This document shows positions 10,958 through 21,642 of a DNA stretch of 64,000 nt, one piece after another. How positions within the stretch are numbered: the first letter of the stretch is position 1; each line of letters starts with the position of its first letter. The notes under the pieces were generated by a model. That model was not told where the DNA came from and ran no database searches. It worked only from the letters and a program-made list of their open reading frames with translations. The position numbers and the translations under genes are program-made. This stretch comes from Chloranthus sessilifolius (Eukaryota; Streptophyta; Magnoliopsida; Chloranthales; Chloranthaceae): assembly GCA_021018995.1 (NCBI GenBank), contig CM037596.1, positions 104,763,416 to 104,827,415 of the forward strand. The letters run 5' to 3'.

Positions 10958-13900
10958 TTTAATGTCCCGAATTTTGGCAAATGTTGAATCTTTGACGTTT
11001 GAGAAAAATGTGACTTTTGCTTGACTAGTTTGACCTTGGTCAAAACTTTGACATAAGTGGCGCGGCCTCAAACCCACCCTTTTAATAGTAGGTGTGCACC
11101 CAATAACAACCTTAATTAAATTCATATACAAGCTCGAGCCCCAATACTTTGACGAGCGAGTGTTGCTCACGACTCAGACCACGAGACAGAACCAAGTTCG
11201 ACCCTACCTTTACTTTAGCGTGTGTATACTCACCCATGGCAAATCCAACTGTCAAGCACTATTAATATAGACCCATGAGTTCTCTCAAGATTCTTTCTAA
11301 GGAAGACACTAAATTAGAAACAATTGGCACTTGCCACGTGACTTCCCTTCTTTATAATATTACCCAAGCAGCTCCCAAAATCAATTTCCTTTTCTTGATG
11401 TGCCACCCATAACCGACCATTCTCTTTTGGATTACTCGAAATCAATCACTCTATTCTTTGCAAGTCGTCCTAATCGATTACCCAACTATAGTGGGTCTCT
11501 ACTTTTGACAAGAGATCTCAATCGCCTAATGCATCTCCTTAACTAAGGATTCATCTCAACCGTTCATCACAATCTGTCTCCCACGACCCAACCCCACTCT
11601 CTCTTACTATATATAGAATATATATATATATATAGCACCCATTTATAGCCTCAAATTTAAAATATATATAGAATATATATGGCCTCCTCCTCCACGGTGA
11701 GTAAGAGAGTCCCAATAGGACTGTTGCCTTCTTGCTCTCTCTTTCTAAAACAAATTCTCTCTCTATATATATATTACTTTCTCCCAGCCCTAACTATCTT
11801 TCTCCCTCTCCTTTCTCTCTCACCGACCCAAGCTGCAACGTCCATAGCAGCCAAAGATATTAGCCTCTCTCTCTCTCTCATAGTGAACCCAATGGCCTAA
11901 GTCCCAATTAATATCCTCTTTCGCTCTCTCCATGAGAATGAGATCTGAGTCGTTGTTTGGCTTCATCTTACTTCAACACGTATAGATCGAAGCACCTATC
12001 TTAACTACTTCATTCTTCATCCCCTCATTTGGATCTTTGCTTCGACATAGGCGAATTGAATATGGTGGAATCAGAAAGAACCCCTAAAATAGAAGAAGAA
12101 ACAACTCCTACGGTGATCAGATCCACTCCTCATTCTACATTCCACACACTGATAGCAATGATGATCTGGTTTGGAGCGATCCATCTCAACGTAGTTATAT
12201 TTGGGATCATTGTATTCTTTCCCAATTCATCCCCTCTCTTGCTATTGGGGATCATGATTCTGTTAATGGTAGCTCCCGTAGATGATACAATTAGATTTGG
12301 TTCAGTGGTAGCACAATTGGGCATCAATATTAGCGTTGGATTTTTTATGTTCGACTCGAACGGTTCCAAGTCCCCATCACACTATAGAACTCTTGGTAAG
12401 GGAGGCCGCATAGCGAGAAACCTTATCCGGTAATCAAAAGGTGATCTACATCAATGCAATCCAAAACCGTCGATCCGAGCCCTTGCGATACCAACCGTTC
12501 ACGCTTCAACAGGTGGGTGCCCTTCTATCCATCCAAATCTACACATTTACACTTTTTTAATGTGATGAATATATATGTGATGAATTTAGTAAAACTGAAA
12601 ATTTTCAATATTAAGTTTTGTGTGGATTCACAAGACGGTTATGGTCAAAGGGTTGACCCTATAGTTGAACCCATCGACTGAGAGCCATATGGCACATAAG
12701 TGTGTCAGCAAAATTGATCCTAAGGACTAAACATCGGGTACAAAAATAAAAATCCCAGGTCAAGAATGGGTTGTTGCCCTGCTTTGTTTTATTACACACT
12801 CGATTGAAGGTCATCGTTTGACCGTTTCAATCTCGTTGATCCGATCAGTTTCTGACCTCGGTCAAATCATGGACTCCCTATAACATCACATGCTTTATAC
12901 ATCTAACGGTTTATATTGATCCACATGTCCTTATTTTTATAAATTTTTGTACCCAAATATGTGAATATATTTATTTACACTTATAATATTTCATGTGTTT
13001 ATTTATTTAAATATTCTTATACACTGGCTAAAGGGTCCAGTATGACCCATTAAATTTAGCGGACTACAGACCTATAGGCCGAAGCCCATAGATCGACATA
13101 AAGGTCATATGTTCGTCTATTGAATAGATGATCAAATTTGATTTAAACAAACACATCGCGGTTTTTGTACCACTTAAAGTCGTGCACATAACCACCAAAA
13201 TTCCTACACTCTATGCTTGTGGCACCTTAGTCTAGGGTCTGATTTGACCCTTTTAGATCGTAGCTTTTGGGTCGAATCAGGTCAGTGGTCAAAACCTACT
13301 TTTTCTATAACACCACATGGTTACCAAACCCGATGTCTCATATCCGATTTATTTAAATCCTAAAAAATTAACCTTAGATATCGTATAAGCCTTTATGGAA
13401 ATTAAATCATTCAAGACCCCCAAACATCATAAAGGTCCATGGGCCTTATGGGCCCATCTAGTCTATGGACTCTTAATGGGCTCGTATATCCAATGTAGCC
13501 AAACATGCATTTTGTAAAGTCATGGATGTAAACCTTTGGAATATGCTCAACTCACCTTCTAATCTTAGGACAATTATTTATATACATTTTCTACCCACGC
13601 TGTGAAGGTGTACATATCTCGAAATCGTGCAATAAGGATCCAACGGTCGAAACTTGTTTGAGTCATACAGGAGTCAATCCTTAGCCAAATTTCACAAACG
13701 AACAGTCTGTTTCATCAGATCGACAAGATCAATTTGACAAGTTTAATGTAACATCACTTGAGTTATGTAATTTAAAAACTCATGTACCTTCATTGTAAGT
13801 CATCTTTTTCTCTCTTAAAGATGAGTGAGGCATCCGAATTGCGAATAAAATTAGTTTCCCTTATGGTTAGATGCTTCCTTATTATATGTTTCATTTGCTT

Positions 13901-15284
13901 TGTGTGATATTTACCAGTTAGAACTACGTTATAGTATATGTATGTTAAAAAAAAGAATAAGATACGACACACGACTTTTAAGCCTTCGTCGCGGTGGGAT
14001 TTCTTTCACGATCACGTGGAACTTGAAATGCTGGCATCCATATACAGATGCAACCCCTCTATGATAGTATGAGATGCCACACGAAGTATATCCAGATTAC
14101 TACGAAACTCGTCCCTTGGAAGGCGTGATTTGTGAAGCCTATCGTATCATTTTCCCTTCTAATTAACTTTAAGAAAAGATGGAATATGAATATGTTAAGC
14201 TACGAAATGTTAACAAAGTAGGGACTTAAGCCCACACAAATATGAAATCTAGGCGGGAACCTAAGCCCATAACCGAATAATGTTATGATATATTAAGATA
14301 TGCTGTGAAGGTCAACAAAATATGAATTAAGTTTCTACACGTGTCATATCCATCGTGCCACCGCAAGATTCAACGTCTACAGCTAAGACGGGTCTTAAGG
14401 ACACTATGATAACCTTGTCTCCAACTAAAGGGACATTGTGATTACTATGCATGCAACCACATCGAGCTAGTTGGTGGTTTATGTTATGATATGAAGATTA
14501 GGTAGTTAGCTATACGTGAACCTCGCGTGATAGGCTCGAGCAGCGATCCTGGCACAGATCGTTTAAATAAGATAAGTAAGATAGGAAGTACGTTGTATAG
14601 GCGTATGGAGTAATAATAAGATTTTTGATATGCCACGTAAGTTAAGTTGATAAGACAACTAAGAAAAATAATAAGCATTAGAAGCATCATATGCACTGAA
14701 ATATGTTACGTTCTTTTAGTTTTATAGCTTCATAGTAATGAAATGCTTATAAGAATTTTTATTATATTGTCTATATCAAATTGTAAAGGATTTACTTTCA
14801 CTCATGATGTTGCACCCACAATCTCCTAGGTAGATTGTGGTGTATCGGTTGGGCAACCCACTGAGTTTATGTAACTGAGTAAACTCACCCCGCCAAAAAC
14901 TAACAGCTGCAGGTGAAGATATGGACTATACTACCCAGTGGCCTTGATGCATTGGAAGATGATACGGATTTTTAGGGTGAAGACCTGGATGACCAATTAG
15001 ACGGCATCAGGTATATATTAAATATTTAAAAAAACATCCTAGTAGTGGATCGTGATTTTATTTAAGGTCATTTTTATATCGTGGACTCCAAATTCAATAT
15101 AAGCTTATTTGAGAGAAATTTTAATATGAGAAGAAAGTTTGATTCACGATTTTTGGAAGCCCAATTTTATCTAAGATTTAGTAAGATATGTATATTCGCT
15201 TATCGCCTTAACAAGCATGCAGTGTCATAAAACGAAATTCTAGGCCTTTGAGATCGGCTAGGAATCTGGGTCGTGACACGAAAT
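10958..15284 (+). repeat. array unit 3 (~4.33 kb)
   Basis: Full-length unit beginning TTTTAATGTCCC and ending TCGTGACACGAAAT. It shows the same module order as unit 1: pyrimidine-rich leader (11590-11900), DGAT2-like ORF (12062-12433), AT-rich middle, the shared gypsy 3' module (about 13990-14160) and the terminal block. It differs from units 1 and 4 at many positions, so the copies are not an assembly duplicate. Confidence 0.75.
12062..12433 (+). CDS. DGAT2-like N-terminal fragment, open, unit 3
   Basis: A 123-codon ORF beginning MVESERTPKIEEE. Residues ~28-97 resemble the N-terminus of plant diacylglycerol acyltransferase 2, the ER-membrane enzyme that makes triacylglycerol: FHTLIAMMIWFGAIHLN, then two hydrophobic runs (IFGIIVFFP and LLLLGIMILLMV), then APVDDTIRFG. 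About 23 unrelated residues follow and the frame stops at 12431-12433. The catalytic part of the enzyme is missing, so no acyltransferase activity is expected. It could yield a short membrane peptide or be an untranslated transduced fragment. An upstream GGTGAGTAAGAG (about 11695) and a CTTACTTCA near 11970 could be splice signals of a leader intron. Confidence 0.5.
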   Translation: MVESERTPKIEEETTPTVIRSTPHSTFHTLIAMMIWFGAIHLNVVIFGIIVFFPNSSPLLLLGIMILLMVAPVDDTIRFGSVVAQLGINISVGFFMFDSNGSKSPSHYRTLGKGGRIARNLIR

Positions 15285-15925
15285 TTTAATGACCCGAATT
15301 TTGGCAAACGTTGAATCGTTGACGTTTGAGGAAAATGTGACTTTTGCTTGACTAGTTTGACCTTGGTCAAAACTTTGACATAGGTGACATGGCCTCGAAC
15401 CTACCTTTTTAATAGTAGGTGTGCACCCAATAACAAGCTTAATTAAATTCAAATACGAGCTCGAGCCCCAATACTTTGACAGGCGAGTGTTGCACACGAC
15501 TCAAACCACAAGACCGAACCAAGTTCGACCCCACCTTTACTTTAGCGTGTGTGTACTCACCCACGGCAGAGCCAACTTTCAAGCACGATTAATATAGACC
15601 CAAGAGTTCTCTCAAGATTCTAAGGAAGACACTATATTAGTAACAATTGGCACTTGCCACGTGACTTCTCTTCTTTATAATATTACCCAAGCAACTCCCA
15701 AAATCAATTTCTTTTTCTTGATGTGCCACCCTTTACCGACCATCCTCTTTTGGATTACCCCAAATCAATCTCTCTATTCTTTGAAAGTCGTCCTAATCGG
15801 TTACCCAACTATAGTGCCTCTCTACTTTTGACAAGTGATCTCAATCACCTAATGCATCTCCTTAACTAAGGATCCATCTCAACCGTTCATCACAATCTGT
15901 CTCCCACGACCCAACCCCACTCTCT

Positions 15926-15981
<56 letters not shown>

Positions 15982-18900
15982 CACCCCTTTATAGCCTCAA
16001 ATTTAATATATATATATATAGAATATATATGGCCCCCTTCTCCACGGTACGTAAGAGAGTCCCAATAGGAGCCTTGCCTTCTTGCTCTCTCTTTCTAAAA
16101 TAAATTCTCTCTATATATATACATTACTTTCTCCCAGCCCTAACTCTCTTTCTCCCTCTCCTTTCTCTCTCGCCGACCCAAGCTGCAACGTCCATAGCAG
16201 CCAAAGATATTAGCCTCTCTCCCTCATAGTGAACCCAATAGCCTAAGTCCCAATTAATATGCTCTCTCGCTCTCTCCATGAGAATGAGATATGAGTCGTT
16301 TAACTTCATCTTACTTCAGCATGTATAGATAGAAGCACCTATCTTAATTGCCTGATTCTTCATCCTCTCATTTGGATCTTTGCTTTTACATAGGCGAATT
16401 TAATATGGTGGAATCAGAAAGAACCCCTAAAATAGAAGAAGAAACAACTCCTACGGTGATCAGATCCACTCCTCATTCTATGTTCCACACACTGATAACA
16501 ATGATGATCTGGTTTGGAGCGATACATCTCAACATTGTTATATTTGGGATCATTGTATTCTTCCCCAATTCATCCCCTCTCTTGCTATTGGGGATCATGA
16601 TTCTATTAATGGTAGTTCCCGTAGATGATACAATTAGATTTGGTTCAGTAGTAGCACAATTGGGCATCAATATTTGCGTTGGATTTTTTATGTTCGACTC
16701 GAACGGTTCCAAGTCCCCATCACACTATAGAACTCTTGGTAAGGGAGGTCGCATCACGAGAAACCTTATCTGGTAATCAAAAGGTGATCTATATCAATGC
16801 AATCCAAAATTGTCGATCAGAGCCCTTGCGATACCAACCGTTCACGCTTCAACAGGTGGGTACCCTTCTTTCCATGTAAATCTATACATTTACACTTTTA
16901 AAATGTGATGAATATATATGTGATGAATTTAGTAAAACCGAAATTTCTCAATATTAAATTTTGTGTGGATTCACAAGACGGTTATGGTCAAAGGGTTGAC
17001 CTTATGGTTAAGCCCATTGACTGAGAACCATATGACACAGTCAGCAAAATAGATCCTAAGGACTAAATCACCGGGCACAAAAATAAAAATCCCAGGTCAA
17101 GAATGGGTTGTTGCCCTGCATTGTTTTGTTACGCACTCGATTGGAGGTCATTATTTAACCGTTTCAATCTCGATGATCCGATCAGTTTTTATCCTCGGTC
17201 AAACCATGGACTCCCTATAAAATCACATGTTTTATACATCTAGCGGTTCACATTGAACCCCATGTCCTTATTTTTATAAATTTTAGTACCCCAAATATGT
17301 GAATATATTTATTTACACTTTTAATATTTCCTATGTTTATTTATTTAAATCTTCTTATACACTAGCTAAAGGGTCCAGTATGACCCGTTAAATTTAGCGG
17401 ACAACGGCCCTATGGGCTGAAGCCCGTAGATCGACATAAAGGTCATATGTTCGTCTGTTGAATAGATGATCAGATTTGATTGAAACAAAAACATCACGAT
17501 TTTTGCACCACTTAAAGTCATGCACATAACCATCAAAATTCTTGCACTCTATGCTTGTGGCACCTTAGTCTAGGGTCTGATTTGACCCTTTTAGATCTCA
17601 GGTTTTAGGTCGAATCAGGCCAGTGGTCAAAACTTACTTTTTCTATGACACCACATGGTTACCAAATCCGATGTCCCATATCCGATTATTCAAATCATAA
17701 AAAATGGACCTTAGATATCCTATAAGCCTTTTTGGAAATTAAATCATTCAAGACCCCCAAACATCATAAAGGTCTATGGGCCTCATGGTCCCGTCTAGTC
17801 TATGGGCTCTTAATAGGCTCGTATATTCAATGTAGTCAAACTCGCGTTTTGTAAAGTCGTGAATCTAAACCTTTGGAATACGCCCAACTCACCTTCTAAA
17901 CTTAAGACAACTATTTATATTTATTTTCTGCTCATGCTGTGAAGGTGTACATATCCTGAAATCATGTAATAAGAATCCAACGGTCGAAACTTGTTTGAGT
18001 CATACGGGAGTCAATCCTTAGCCAAATTCCACAATCGATCAATCTGTTTCATTAGATCGACAAGATCTATCTAACGAGATCAATGTAACATCACTTGAGT
18101 TACGTAATTTAGAAACTCATGTACCTTCATTATAAGTCATTTTTTTCTCTCTTAAAGATAAGTGAGGCGTCTGAATTATGAATAATATTAGTTTCTCTTA
18201 TAGTTAGATACTTCCTTATTATATGTTTCATTTGCTTTGTATGGCATTCATCAGTTAAAAGTACGTTAGGGCATATATATGTTAAAAAAAAAAGAATAAG
18301 ATACGACACACGACTTTTAAGCCTTCGTCACAGTGTGGTTTCTTTCACGGTCACATGAAACTTGGAATGTTGGCATCCATGTACGGATGTAACCCCTCTA
18401 TGATAGTATGAGATGATACACGAAGTACATTCAGGTTACTACGAAACTCGTCCCTTGAAAAGGGTGATTTGTGAATCCTATCACACAGTGGCCCCTTCGA
18501 ATTAAGTTTAAGAAAAGATGGAATATGAATAGTTAAGCCACGAGATATTAAAAAAGTGGAGACTTAAGCCCACACAAATTTAAAATCGGGGCGGGGACCT
18601 AAGCCTATAACTGAATAATGTTATGATATGTTAAGATACGCTATGAAGGCCAGCTAAACTTGAATTAAATTTATATACTTGTCATGTCTTCCGTGCCACC
18701 GCAAGATTCAACGTATGCAGCCAAAATGGGTCTTAAGGACACTATGATAGCCTTGTCTCAAACTAAAGGGACATTGTGATTACTATGCATGCAATCTCAT
18801 CGAGCTGGATGGTAGTTTATGTTATGATATGTAGGTTAGGTGGCTATCTATACGTGGATCTCGCGTGATAAGCTCGAGCAGCGATCTTTGCACAATTGTT

Positions 18901-19615
18901 TAAACAAGATAAGTAAGATACAAAGTACGTTGTGTATGCGTATGGAGTAATAATAAGACTTTCGATATATCACGTAAGTTAAGTTGACAAGACAAGTAAG
19001 AAAAATATTAAACATTAGATGCATCATATACACTGAAATATGTTACGTTTTTTTAGTTTTATAGCTTTATAGTAATGAAATGCTTATGAGAATTTTTATT
19101 ATATTGTTTATATGAAACTGTAAAGGATTCACTTTCACTCACGATGTTGCACCCACGATCACCCGGATAGATTGTGTTGGATCGGTTGTGCAACCTATTG
19201 AGTTTACGTGACTGACTAAACTCACCCCACCAAAAACTAATAAGTGCAGGTAAAGATATAGACTAAACTACCCGGTGGACTTGATGCATTGGAAGATGAT
19301 ACGGATTTTTAAGGTGAAGACCTGGATGACCAGTTAGACGACATCAGGTATATATTAAATATTTGAAAAAACTTCTTAGTAGTGGATCGTGCTTTTATTT
19401 AAGGTCACTTTTGTATTGTGGACTCCAAATTCAATGTAAGCTTATTAGAAAGAAATTTTAATATGAGAAGAAAGTTTGATTCATGATTTTTGGAAGCCCA
19501 ATTTTATGTAAGATTTAGTAAAATATGTATGTCCATTTATCGCCTTAACAAACGTGCGGTGTCATAATAAGAAATTCTAGGCCCTTGAGATCGGCTAGGT
19601 TTCTGGGTCGTGACA
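15285..19615 (+). repeat. array unit 4 (~4.33 kb)
   Basis: Full-length unit. Its leader has an expanded (TA)n run (about 15932-15980). It carries an open DGAT2-like fragment (16405-16776), the shared gypsy 3' module (about 18325-18495), and ends with GGGTCGTGACA immediately before the right AGTTT. Confidence 0.75.
16405..16776 (+). CDS. DGAT2-like N-terminal fragment, open, unit 4
   Basis: A 123-codon ORF collinear with the unit 3 copy, differing at about seven residues (for example ITMM for IAMM, LNIV for LNVV, VVPVD for VAPVD, INICV for INISV). The same DGAT2-like membrane segments and PVDDTIRFG motif are present and the frame has no stop. The pattern of mostly conservative changes could reflect youth rather than selection. 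The active-site region is absent. An ORF of similar length runs antisense through it and is taken as a shadow. Confidence 0.5.
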   Translation: MVESERTPKIEEETTPTVIRSTPHSMFHTLITMMIWFGAIHLNIVIFGIIVFFPNSSPLLLLGIMILLMVVPVDDTIRFGSVVAQLGINICVGFFMFDSNGSKSPSHYRTLGKGGRITRNLIW

Positions 19616-19620
19616 AGTTT

Positions 19621-20075
19621 AGTCCCACATTATAATATCTTGGGTCCTTCTACTCATTGCTAATTGGTTTTAAGTTGGATGCCCAAATTATCATGGTATC
19701 AGAGTAGGCCCAGTTCAATTGGCTCAATCTGGTCAACACTTGCAGGGGCTTGTTTGGCATAGTCCAGTCAACATATGTGTGGGCGTGTTGAAGTTTAGTC
19801 CCACATTAGGTAAATTATAGCCTAGTCTCTCCCTTTATAATATTTTGGACCCTTCCACTCATTGTCAATTGGTTTTGAGTTGCGGATGCGCGGACTTATC
19901 ATACCCAACCTAAAATCCCGAACTAATGCGGTAAAATCTCCTATTTTCTCCTTTTAATTATAATATTTTGGGCCCTTCCACTCATTGTCAATTGGTTTTG
20001 AGTTGCGGATGCGTAGATTTATCATACCCGACCTAAAAACCCAAACGAACGCAGTAAAATCTCTTATTTTTCATG
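19621..20075. repeat. old repeat with ~125-bp direct duplications
   Basis: The segment TATAATATTTTGG(G/A)CCCTTCCACTCATTG...GGTTTTGAGTTGCGGATGCG occurs at about 19839-19945 and again at 19960-20075. A more diverged copy is at 19629-19690. GAAGTTTAGTCCCACATTA at about 19790 is the unoccupied relative of the array's insertion site. This is probably an older LTR-type repeat (a TGGTATCAGAG-like string is at about 19693). Confidence 0.6.

Positions 20076-20077
<2 letters not shown>

Positions 20078-20120
<43 letters not shown>
20078..20120. repeat. (TA)n microsatellite
   Basis: About 20 uninterrupted TA units. Confidence 0.9.
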
Positions 20121-20122
<2 letters not shown>

Positions 20123-20371
20123 AATCATGTGAGGTCGACTCGAACCAACTCAATTTTTTATCGACCTGACCTGAATATCGGATTGGATGCCTCATGCCCA
20201 ACCCAACCCGACAGCTCAACTCTATGTGCTCGACCCGGTAGAGAATTCATGTAATTAGATAGACCGAGTATCAGTTAGAAATGACTGGTTGACAGCCCTG
20301 CACTGAATACTAACACAAAATAATGGTATGGGGTTAACCATATAATATTTCATCTGTGTCTCCACTTCCAC
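20121..20371. other. non-coding; GACCCG-type repeat remnant
   Basis: CCAACCCAACCCGACAG-like sequence of the same class as 2455-2790. No gene. The expected position for an upstream intron of the following GLR exon, but no branch point or acceptor can be defended. Confidence 0.35.
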
Positions 20372-20857
20372 GTCTTTAAAAAGGGTACTTCCTTGGCTGA
20401 TGACATCTCCAAAGCCATTCTAACGATATCGGAGAAAGGAAAATTGACGGAATTAGAAGATAAACTTTTTTCTTCTTCAACTAAATGCCCAACTACCGGC
20501 AATAACGTCAACAACAGCGGTACCTTAGGCCTCAATCAATTTTGGGTGCTATTTGCCGTCGTCGGCGCGGTTTCCACTGTAATCCTTATACTATTCCTTG
20601 CTAACTTGCTTCGAAAATTCTGAAGACATTGTGTGCAATCTGAAGGTAATAGATTTTCTAGAGATGTATGGGAACGGACAGTGATGCTTGCTCGGTTCTT
20701 CGATAAAGGGCTGCTTCATATTCCTCCAAAGGCGTCAATGTCGTCCGCAATGGATAAAGATGATTGGTGTTCCATAGATATTGAGAGCAATAACCACACT
20801 CCACAACACCCTCAGAGCTCACCAATGTCCATATCAAGAGCAAGAGAAACTTCTTGA
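20372..20857 (+). pseudogene. glutamate receptor-like (GLR) last-exon fragment, nonsense mutated
   Basis: Frame VFKKGTSLADDISKAIL corresponds to the final GLR exon (compare [19 protein letters not shown] in the intact gene at 63108). It includes the membrane segment M4 (NQFWVLFAVVGAVSTVILIL) and the cytosolic tail. An in-frame TGA (20621-20623) directly after M4 (ANLLRKF) interrupts it. The same frame then continues for 77 codons with a GLR-like tail (RDVWERTVMLARFFDKG) to a second TGA at 20855-20857. The base pair before the exon is AC rather than the AG required of an acceptor. No other GLR exons are in the window, so this is the relic of a separate, clearly diverged paralogue. Confidence 0.75.
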
Positions 20858-21045
20858 ATATGACAACTATTCGTAGGTGAGCATGGGACTTGTAATTCGA
20901 TCATATTGGGGGGTGTGTTAGAAGGTGTCTTAAATGTTAGTATTGAAAATTTCTCCATTTGAATGTAGTTTTCCTAGTAAAAAACTGTACATTTCAATCG
21001 TACTAATTAAGGAACTATTCCTCCAAAGCTTGATAATTTATTGGA
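20858..21045 (+). other. 3' flank of the GLR relic
   Basis: AT-rich sequence with TTAAATGTTAGTATTG and TTGTAATTCG-like 3'-end motifs. It may be the relic's 3' untranslated region. Nothing else is seen. Confidence 0.3.
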
Positions 21046-21084
21046 TGAATGTTGACATTCAACTCAAAAACAATTGGTTTTGAG

Positions 21085-21600
21085 TGGAGAGGCGCAAGAT
21101 TTTATAAGAGGAGAGACAAGGCTATGATTTTTCAATGTGGACTAAACTTCAATATGCCCCTCTTGGGAGGACTAAACCAAACCACGTGGAGAAATAAAAT
21201 GGATAACATAGAGTGGAAAAATTTCTCCTACGATACCATGATAAATTTGGGCATCACACTCTTAACAAATTGCCTATGATCATGCAAAGGCCTAGGGTTA
21301 TACAATAGGAGAGAGAAGGCTACGATTAGGGTTTAGGGTTTTACAATAGGAGAGAGAAGACTATGATTATTCGATGTGCACTAAACTTCAATATGCCCCT
21401 CTTGGGAGGACTGAACCAAACCACGTGGAGAAATGAAATGGATAACATTGAGTGGAAAAATATCTTCTATGATACCATGATAAATTTGGACTTCACACTC
21501 CTAACAAATTGCCTATGATCATGCAGAGGCCTAGGGTTTTACAATAGGAGAGAGAAGGCTATGATTATCCCATGTGGGACTAAACTTCAATACTGTTGAC
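21085..21600. repeat. tandem repeat, ~200-240 bp period, 2.2 copies
   Basis: Copies begin GGCTATGATTTTTCAATGTG (about 21119), GACTATGATTATTCGATGTG (about 21358) and GGCTATGATTATCCCATGTG (about 21557). The copies share the AGGCCTAGGGTT.TACAATAGGAGAGAGAAG block and CCTCTTGGGAGGACT. The telomere-like GGGTTTAGGGTTT occurs at about 21328. No coding function is claimed. Confidence 0.8.
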
Positions 21601-21642
21601 TTGGGGCTAGTGGCTGACGCAAGATTTTTTAGACAGGACGGG

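Larger units (their letters stand above)
4005..19615 (+). mobile_element. tandem array of four ~4.3-kb LTR-like units carrying DGAT2 fragments
   Basis: The block starts TATAATGACCC and ends GGGTCGTGACA. It is bounded by a 5-bp direct repeat AGTTT (4000-4004 and 19616-19620). An unoccupied relative of the target, TTGAAGTTTAGTCCCACATT, is present at about 19789-19808, so the block appears to sit in an insertion site that was once continuous. The termini resemble those of chromodomain-type Ty3/gypsy LTRs, compare TGTAATGACC...GGGTCGTCACA of the element at 25579-43916. No gag, pol, primer site or polypurine tract was found between units. Each unit carries a captured DGAT2-like fragment. Whether the units are tandemly duplicated solo LTRs or a composite element is inference. 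Confidence 0.7.

Noticed and set aside
11679..11900. Short signal-peptide-like ORF upstream of the DGAT2 fragment (also 4722-4904)
   Set aside because: Broken by stops in units 2 and 4. Built largely from TCTCTC/TATATA simple sequence. More likely leader sequence with a possible splice donor.
10931..15497. Minus-strand 79-aa ORFs at the unit starts (10931-11170, 15258-15497)
   Set aside because: Antisense of the LTR-like start block. Not open in units 1 and 2.
12130..16712. Antisense ORFs over the DGAT2-like fragments
   Set aside because: Shadows of the sense frame, with no family features.
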